From NCBI GenBank assembly GCA_963807155.1, contig CAWEAZ010000040.1, positions 37,712-101,711 of the forward strand: a stretch of DNA of 64,000 nt, given 5' to 3'. The position numbers were made by a program, and so were the translations under genes. The notes beneath the pieces were generated by a model, which did no database searches, was not told the DNA's origin, and worked only from the letters and a program-made list of their open reading frames with translations. Origin of the DNA: JACCZX01 sp963807155. Its GTDB lineage: Bacteria > Pseudomonadota > Gammaproteobacteria > Burkholderiales > Burkholderiaceae_F. Shown in pieces: positions 59,831-64,000 of the stretch. Position 1 is the first letter of the stretch. Each line of letters opens with the position of its first letter.

Positions 59831-60319
59831 ATGCGCCGACTAATTTTCGCCGTTTGCCTGACCGGCGCGCCGTTGCTGGCTATCGGCCAGTCAATGATCT
59901 ACAAGGTGCAAATGCCCGACGGCAGCGTGCTGTACAGCGACAGCGTGCCTTCCGGTGGCAAGGTGCTCGAAGAGCGTGAAGCGAAAAGCACTCCGCGCGT
60001 CACCACAGTGCCGAGTCAGCCAACGGGAAGGACCACCTCTGCTGGAACACGGCCAGGCAACGCCGCCAATCCGATGATGCGCGCTGCGGCACCGTCGAAG
60101 GGCGCAACGCCGTCCGACGATATTCCTGCGTTGGAACGTGAACTGTCGGTGGCAAAGAGAAAGCTCGAACTCGGTCGCGAGCCGCTGCCGGGCGAGAGAC
60201 GTGGTCTAGCCGGTGGAGGCAGCCGCCTGACCCCGGAGTACGAGGCACGCATCGCCGGAATGGAGCGTGACGTCGCGGCGCTCGAAGCGAAGCTAAAAAG
60301 CGCCTACGACAAGCGATAA
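59831..60319 (+). CDS. Exported DUF4124 protein
   Basis: 162 residues. Signal peptide (MRRLIFAVCLTGAPLLAIGQS), then a DUF4124 domain whose core is MIYKVQMPDGSVLYSDSVPSGG, a linker, and a C-terminal predicted coiled coil (LERELSVAKRKLEL; MERDVAALEAKLKSAYDK). Common in betaproteobacteria, periplasmic, function unknown. AGGAG lies six bases before ATG 59831; the frame is open further upstream without a better start. Confidence 0.85.
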   Translation: MRRLIFAVCLTGAPLLAIGQSMIYKVQMPDGSVLYSDSVPSGGKVLEEREAKSTPRVTTVPSQPTGRTTSAGTRPGNAANPMMRAAAPSKGATPSDDIPALERELSVAKRKLELGREPLPGERRGLAGGGSRLTPEYEARIAGMERDVAALEAKLKSAYDKR

Positions 60320-60571
60320 ACCGCAAACAACGCACCGAAGCGGGCGTATGGCATTAACGCGTCCGTGGTTTCTGTTGGACCCTGCCGCAACCGCGGCACC
60401 CGCAGCGGCGATCGAGCTCAACATGAAGCGTCGTCTACCCAGGGTTGCTGACGGCGCTCAGCGAAAATAAGGCGAACGCGGGTCGTGGCGACTCTCCAAT
60501 AGCATCTGATGCTCCGCAGCTAACAACTCTCGAGCTATCTTGCGGTCGAGCTTTCCGAGAGGACCGATACC
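60320..60571. other. Intergenic region with one possible 40-codon ORF
   Basis: 252 bases between the DUF4124 and PsiE-like genes. It contains ATG 60348 to TAA 60470, a 40-residue frame (MALTRPWFLLDPAATAAP...) with no clear ribosome site and no recognised family, so I do not call it a gene. A GAGAGGA ribosome site near its right end belongs to the PsiE-like gene. No terminator or repeat seen. Confidence 0.4.
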
Positions 60572-61036
60572 ATGAGCAACGCCTTCGCCGACTTCCGTGC
60601 GCAATGGACGCCATTGACCCTGTATCAGCGCTTCGAGCATGTCGTGGTGTTGATCTTGTCGACGCTGATCGCGATCGTCGTCGTCGCCGCCGTGTGGCAC
60701 CTGATGCTGAAAATCACCGTCGGGCTCTTGCTGTCAGACCAATTCGATCCGACCGATCACGCGGTGTTTCAGGCTATCTTCGGCATGATCTTCACAGTGA
60801 TCATTGCGCTCGAGTTTAAGAAGTCGTTGCTCGTCGTCGCAGAACGCGCAAGCAGCATCGTTCAGGTGCGTGCCGTAATCGTGATCGCGCTGCTGGCGAT
60901 CGTGCGCAAGATCATCATTCTGGATCTGTCCTCAACCGGTGCGGGGGAACTGTTGGCACTCGCCGCAGCGATCCTTGCGCTCGGCGCCGTGTACTGGCTG
61001 GTTCTGTCCGCGGATAAGAAATCGCCCGCATCGTAA
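60572..61036 (+). CDS. PsiE-like phosphate-starvation-inducible family membrane protein
   Basis: 154 residues with four membrane helices (HVVVLILSTLIAIVVVAAVW; AIFGMIFTVIIALEFKKSLL; VIVIALLAIVRKIIIL; a last Ala/Leu-rich helix). The EFKKSL turn and VRKIIILD are typical of the PsiE/DUF2254-adjacent family. The name comes from E. coli PsiE; phosphate control cannot be seen here. GAGAGGA precedes ATG 60572 at good spacing. Converges on the GrpE-like gene, 19 bases away. Confidence 0.8.
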   Translation: MSNAFADFRAQWTPLTLYQRFEHVVVLILSTLIAIVVVAAVWHLMLKITVGLLLSDQFDPTDHAVFQAIFGMIFTVIIALEFKKSLLVVAERASSIVQVRAVIVIALLAIVRKIIILDLSSTGAGELLALAAAILALGAVYWLVLSADKKSPAS

Positions 61037-61055
61037 TTCGCGCTGTGTGCCAACA

Positions 61056-61412
61056 TCAGTGCGATTCGGTTTCCCTGGTCTCCGACTTTGCCACACCGAC
61101 GGTGGCCGGCCGCAGCAAGCGATCGTGATGCATGTAGCCGGGCTGCAGAACTTCGACCACGGTTCCAGGCGCGCGCGCCGGCGTGGCAATCTCGAAAACA
61201 GCATCGTGCTGATGGGGATCGAATGCCGCGCCGATCGGATCAAATCGGCGAATTCCGTGTCGGGCCAACGTATCTAACAACCCGCGTTCGGTGGCAACGA
61301 CGCCGGCAAGCAATCCCGCCACCGCCGGATCTGCAATGCGGTCAGCGGGCACACTTTCGATGGCGCGGCGCAGATTGTCGAGGGTGGCCAGCGAGGCGCT
61401 CTGCCGATCCAT
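61056..61412 (-). CDS. Short GrpE-like protein (head domain only)
   Basis: 118 residues that match the C-terminal two thirds of GrpE, the nucleotide exchange factor of DnaK. DNLRRAIESVP, RHGIRRFDPIGAAFDPHQHDAVFE and QPGYMHHDRLLRPATVGVAK are family blocks. The long N-terminal coiled-coil helix (about 60-80 residues) is missing, and no other frame upstream supplies it. ATG 61412 is used; TTG 61424 is in frame. It could be a specialised second GrpE or a decayed copy. It is not the usual hrcA/dnaK setting. Confidence 0.72.
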   Translation of the reverse strand: MDRQSASLATLDNLRRAIESVPADRIADPAVAGLLAGVVATERGLLDTLARHGIRRFDPIGAAFDPHQHDAVFEIATPARAPGTVVEVLQPGYMHHDRLLRPATVGVAKSETRETESH

Positions 61413-61590
61413 GTTCGTGCTCAAACTCGAAACGACACCGCACGCTTGCTGCTACTGCCGCTATTTCTTGGAATGGACGACTGGCAAGACGTGCGCAGTT
61501 TGCTGGCATCAGGGATGCAGCCGTGTACGGACGCAACCACAACTAGGTTGCTCTTGCTTCGAACGCGAGCCGGGAGCGGACGACGAATGA
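61411..61590 (+). CDS. Cysteine-rich mini-protein (59 residues)
   Basis: Eight cysteines in 59 residues: HACCYC, then CAVC, GCSR and GCSC, ending FEREPGADDE. The spacing suggests one or two zinc sites. Codon use in the frame is like neighbouring genes (mostly G/C third bases). The start ATG 61411-61413 overlaps the antiparallel start of the GrpE-like gene (CATG, 61410-61413). No strong ribosome site. I do not recognise a named family, though the ending and Cys pattern look conserved rather than random. Confidence 0.5.
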   Translation: MFVLKLETTPHACCYCRYFLEWTTGKTCAVCWHQGCSRVRTQPQLGCSCFEREPGADDE

Positions 61591-61667
61591 TCAGCGACAC
61601 GTTCGGCGTTGTCGGCGCGCTTAACAACTCCGCACTGATCGGAAGCTAAGCGCTTGAATTTGCGACG

Positions 61668-61683
61668 CGGCGCAATTCTTGCA
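61668..61683 (+). promoter_or_regulatory. Sigma-54-type promoter of the PEP-CTERM gene
   Basis: CGGCGCAATTCTTGCA has GG and GC exactly ten bases apart, as in the -24/-12 consensus TGGCAC-N5-TTGCA, with two mismatches in the -24 half. It lies 55 bases before ATG 61738. PEP-CTERM genes in several betaproteobacteria are driven by sigma-54 and PrsK/PrsR (established knowledge), which fits. Confidence 0.55.
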
Positions 61684-61737
61684 GCGCGTTAGACAGCTGC
61701 ACACCGTGGGGAGTGCCATGCGAAAGGAAGAGCTGTC

Positions 61738-62355
61738 ATGAAGCTGAACGCCGTATTTCTCGCCGCCGCGCTGGCGGCTGCCTTTGCGCCGGCAGGCGCG
61801 GTCGTCGTGGTCACGGGCAACGTGCCGCAGATCGATAGCAACCTGGTCCGCAACCCATGCGGTCTGACGCCTGGCTCGGCAAGCGGCAGTCCGGTCCTGG
61901 GCTGCCTCAACGACAACCACGCGCAACTCGTCCAGTTGTCATCGGACGAGAGTCTCGAGATCACGGGTGGGCAGGCGTCGCTCGATTCCACCGACGGCAC
62001 GTTCTCGCAACTGACGGTGTCGCTCGTGGCCAACACGCTCGGCACCGTGATCCTGAACATCGATTCGACCGCAGACGGCTTCGTCACGTTCGCCGACGGT
62101 TCGGGGATCGACGGCACCTTCGCGCTCGACGGCAACGGCCAGAACTTCTTCACCGCCACCAATGTGTCGGGCGGCTTCCTGTCGTTCACCACCAGCCTCA
62201 CCCAAGGGGGTGCAGAAACTGACATCGTCGCAGATGTGACGCAGATCAGGTTGGGCATCGCGCGGGCCATTCCGGAGCCGGAAACGTCCGCGCTGATGCT
62301 CGCCGGCCTCGCCGCCCTTGGCTTCCTGGCACGTCGCCGCTTTGTTGTTCACTAA
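61738..62355 (+). CDS. PEP-CTERM sorting domain protein
   Basis: 205 residues. Signal peptide (MKLNAVFLAAALAAAFAPAGA), a Ser/Thr/Gly/Asp-rich beta-type body with one Cys pair, and a C-terminal PEP-CTERM signal: IPEPETSALMLAGLAALG followed by the basic FLARRR. Exosortase cuts at PEP and the protein is secreted or becomes part of the exopolysaccharide/floc matrix. The exosortase (xrtA) itself is not in the window. AGGA lies before ATG 61738. Body function unknown. Confidence 0.9.
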   Translation: MKLNAVFLAAALAAAFAPAGAVVVVTGNVPQIDSNLVRNPCGLTPGSASGSPVLGCLNDNHAQLVQLSSDESLEITGGQASLDSTDGTFSQLTVSLVANTLGTVILNIDSTADGFVTFADGSGIDGTFALDGNGQNFFTATNVSGGFLSFTTSLTQGGAETDIVADVTQIRLGIARAIPEPETSALMLAGLAALGFLARRRFVVH

Positions 62356-62361
62356 CAAGGC

Positions 62362-62414
62362 GGTGGTGCGCTGTCCACAGGGGACACAAGGCCCAGACGC
62401 AGGCACGCACCACC
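62362..62414. repeat. Inverted repeat after the PEP-CTERM gene
   Basis: GGTGGTGCG (62362-62370) pairs with CGCACCACC (62406-62414), enclosing a smaller hairpin TGTCC-ACAG-GGGACA. It starts six bases after the stop codon. There is no T run, so it is not a clear intrinsic terminator. It marks the border to a recombinase fragment and may be an mRNA 3' structure or an element end. Confidence 0.45.
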
Positions 62415-62430
62415 GGGCAGGAGGGGGTGA

Positions 62431-63006
62431 TCGACCAACAAGCAAACTCTCACTCCCCAACAGGCAACCGAAAGCGATGACTTCGTCGAGCGCGCATTTA
62501 ATGCAGCGCAAGCACTAGCCGACGAGTTAGAGGACAGCGATCCCGCCAAGCTGCGCACACGACTGGCCGCAATCGACGTAAAGATCAAGCGGCTGGTCGA
62601 TGCGATAGCAGAAGGTGGTGCAGCAACGATCGGACGCAAGATCGCCGAACTCGAAACAGAGAAGGCACACGTTGCCGATCTACTGGCGCATGCCGACGAG
62701 ACAGACACCCTGAAGCGTGCCCTGCGCAAGTGGGACAAGCAACACATCCAAGCCTTCTTTGAGTTTGCTCCGATATCGAAGAAGGCGACTGTGCAAGACA
62801 AGCTGCGCGAAAGATTACGCGCCGTGGTCGAACGGGTGGTGCTCGACCCCGCAACGGGCGGGCTGGCGGTGCACTACGCACTGCCCGTGCCCGCTGCGGT
62901 ACGAGCCATGGTGTCCCCAAGCCGGCGCGGAATTTCCGCCGTGCGTTCGCGGGATTCGATCCAGAGAAAGTGGCTCGGTTCGGCAGGCGGGAGGTCGGGC
63001 GGCTAA
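62431..63006 (+). pseudogene. Serine recombinase C-terminal fragment
   Basis: A 191-codon frame without a start codon, opened by a TGA at 62428. Its coiled-coil (LRTRLAAIDVKIKRLVDAI; IAELETEKAHVADLL) and following LRERLRAVVERVVLDPATGGLAVHY match the C-terminal region of large serine recombinases. The catalytic resolvase domain and recombinase core are missing. From about 62910 the frame loses family character, because from there the DNA belongs to the tag remnant in another frame. A dead relic of a mobile element. Confidence 0.75.
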
Positions 63007-63334
63007 AGGCCGACCCAGGCATCGTCAGGAACGAACTGAAGATTCTCGCCGCAGTGTCCAATGCCAAAGCCCTACTCCGTGTTCGCGACGAGTTCGGGTC
63101 TTCCGACAAATACTCGCGGCGATTCGTCGACGGCGCGACAAGGATCAACCGCTGGCGCTGGATCAACAACATCCCGGCGACAACGCAGCAATCCGACGCG
63201 ATGAGCCAGGACTTGAAGAAACGCGGCTTCAAGTTCGTCGGGTCGACGATCTGCTACGCGCACATGCAGGCGACCGGGATGGTTAATGACCACATCGTTT
63301 CCTGCTTTCGCTATCGGGAGCTCATCCGAGATAA
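62916..63334 (+). pseudogene. tag: DNA-3-methyladenine glycosylase I, 5'-truncated
   Basis: Tag removes 3-methyladenine from alkylated DNA. Here the frame matches from NFRRAFAGFDPEKVARFG through IVRNELKILAAVSNAKA and RWRWINNIPATTQQSDAMS to ATGMVNDHIVSC. The His and Cys of the last block are two of the four zinc ligands; the N-terminal Cys/His ligands and the catalytic Glu (first ~60 residues) are missing. There is no start codon and the beginning runs into the recombinase fragment. The frame does not stop after the domain; TAA 63332-63334 would be used if one base is missing. Either a real deletion or a misjoin. Confidence 0.75.
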
Positions 63335-63351
63335 CGTCGCCTTCGCCTCCG

Positions 63352-64000
63352 TTATCGCCGGCCCAGTACGGCGGCAATGGCAAGAGCCGCCAGTGCGCCG
63401 ATCAGTGCCGCGAAGCGATAACCGTCGATCAGCGCAGCCGGTGACGCCTGCTCGGCGAAAACGAGCGGCGAGCGACGCAGTTGCGATCAGACCGCCGATG
63501 CGAGCGATCGCGCTGTTGAGCCCGGATGCAGTTCCGACGTGTGCGGTATCGACCGAAGCCATCACCGCAGTCGTCAGTGGCGCGACGCAGACCGCCATAC
63601 CTATCGAAACGACCATCACTCCAGGGAACACGTCGCTCCAGTAATTGATCGTGCGGCCATCACCAGTCAGGAACAGCAGAAATCCGGCAGCGACGATTGC
63701 TGCTCCCGCGGTCAATAGCCACCGGCTGCCAATCTGCACGGCGAGCTTGCCAGTCGAGCGCGATCCGAGCCCGATCAGCAACGGCAGCGGCAGCAACGCC
63801 GCACCGGCCTGAACTGCGTTGAAATGTGCAACCTCAATCAGCGTGAACGGCAGCAGCACGAACAGCCCGCCGAGCGCCGCATAGAGGAAGAACGTGAACA
63901 TAGTCAGCCCGGTGAAGGTGCGCGTTCCAAAAAGCGTCAGCGGTGTCATCGCGTGCTTGTCGGCGCGCAGCTTCGATACGCAGAAACAACGCGAGCGAAG
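63352..64000 (-). CDS. MFS transporter (DHA2/EmrB-QacA type), C-terminal part, frameshifted, cut by window edge
   Basis: C-terminal portion of a multidrug-type major facilitator, with several membrane helices (LTMFTFFLYAALGGLFVLLPF; LTAGAAIVAAGFLLFL; FPGVMVVSIGMAVCVAPLTT) and the family loop GTASGLNSAIARIGGLIA. Two breaks are likely: near 63466 (one extra base, after which VFAEQASPAALIDGYRF and a TAA at 63352 follow) and near 63975 (between ALFLRIEA and HAMTPLTLFG). The gene continues beyond base 64000. Substrate unknown. Confidence 0.82.

Overview
The window (about 60% GC) reads as chromosome of a betaproteobacterium, most likely an uncultured Burkholderiales. The reasons are the conserved block yebC-purD-hemF-nadD-rsfS-rlmH-maf-rng, the pmbA/darP divergon, dnaE beside lipopolysaccharide genes and msbA, and protein sequences that look beta-type throughout. 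A PEP-CTERM protein with a sigma-54-like promoter, a membrane PQQ dehydrogenase, HemF and a TRAP transporter suggest an aerobic environmental bacterium with an exosortase system elsewhere. No rRNA, tRNA, CRISPR array or intact insertion sequence was seen.

Layout. 1-4.2 kb: 3' part of argH, TRAP permeases dctQM, and a convergent dctP behind a bidirectional terminator. 4.3-7.9 kb: pmbA divergent from darP-mog-carboxylesterase, then a DoxX protein. 8-13.7 kb: two paralogous PAS-GGDEF diguanylate cyclases. 13.7-23.8 kb: gluQ, M20 peptidase, GlcG-like protein, EamA exporter, pepN, fbp, exported rhodanese, quinone oxidoreductase and a second EamA exporter. 23.9-31.9 kb: lipoprotein hydrolase coupled to an ABC-2 exporter, then a Ser/Thr kinase, a degenerate kinase paralogue, a TPR lipoprotein and a Lon-like AAA ATPase preceded by a CIRCE element. 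32-34.5 kb: DUF6152, DUF6644 and HerA-like DUF853 genes. 34.6-44.4 kb: the yebC-rng block, interrupted by an S9 peptidase, a 114-bp inverted-repeat element and a small antisense gene. 44.4-49.7 kb: ATP-grasp ligase, PQQ dehydrogenase, hypothetical exported protein and AhpD-like protein. 49.7-56.2 kb: envelope polysaccharide genes (msbA, heptosyltransferase, GT25/WaaL, two GT2 enzymes). 56.2-61 kb: dnaE, DUF4124 and PsiE-like genes. 61-64 kb: a plastic-looking end with a short GrpE-like gene, a Cys-rich mini-protein, a PEP-CTERM gene, a serine-recombinase fragment abutting a 5'-truncated tag gene, and a partial MFS transporter.

A major caveat is that about 20 genes carry single-base frameshifts, mostly one extra base, including essential genes such as purD and fbp. 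For nearly every one, total length modulo 3 and family motifs agree with a single indel. I read these as sequencing or assembly errors, probably from under-polished long reads, and give such genes as one CDS spanning the break. No gene-free stretch exceeds 300 bases.
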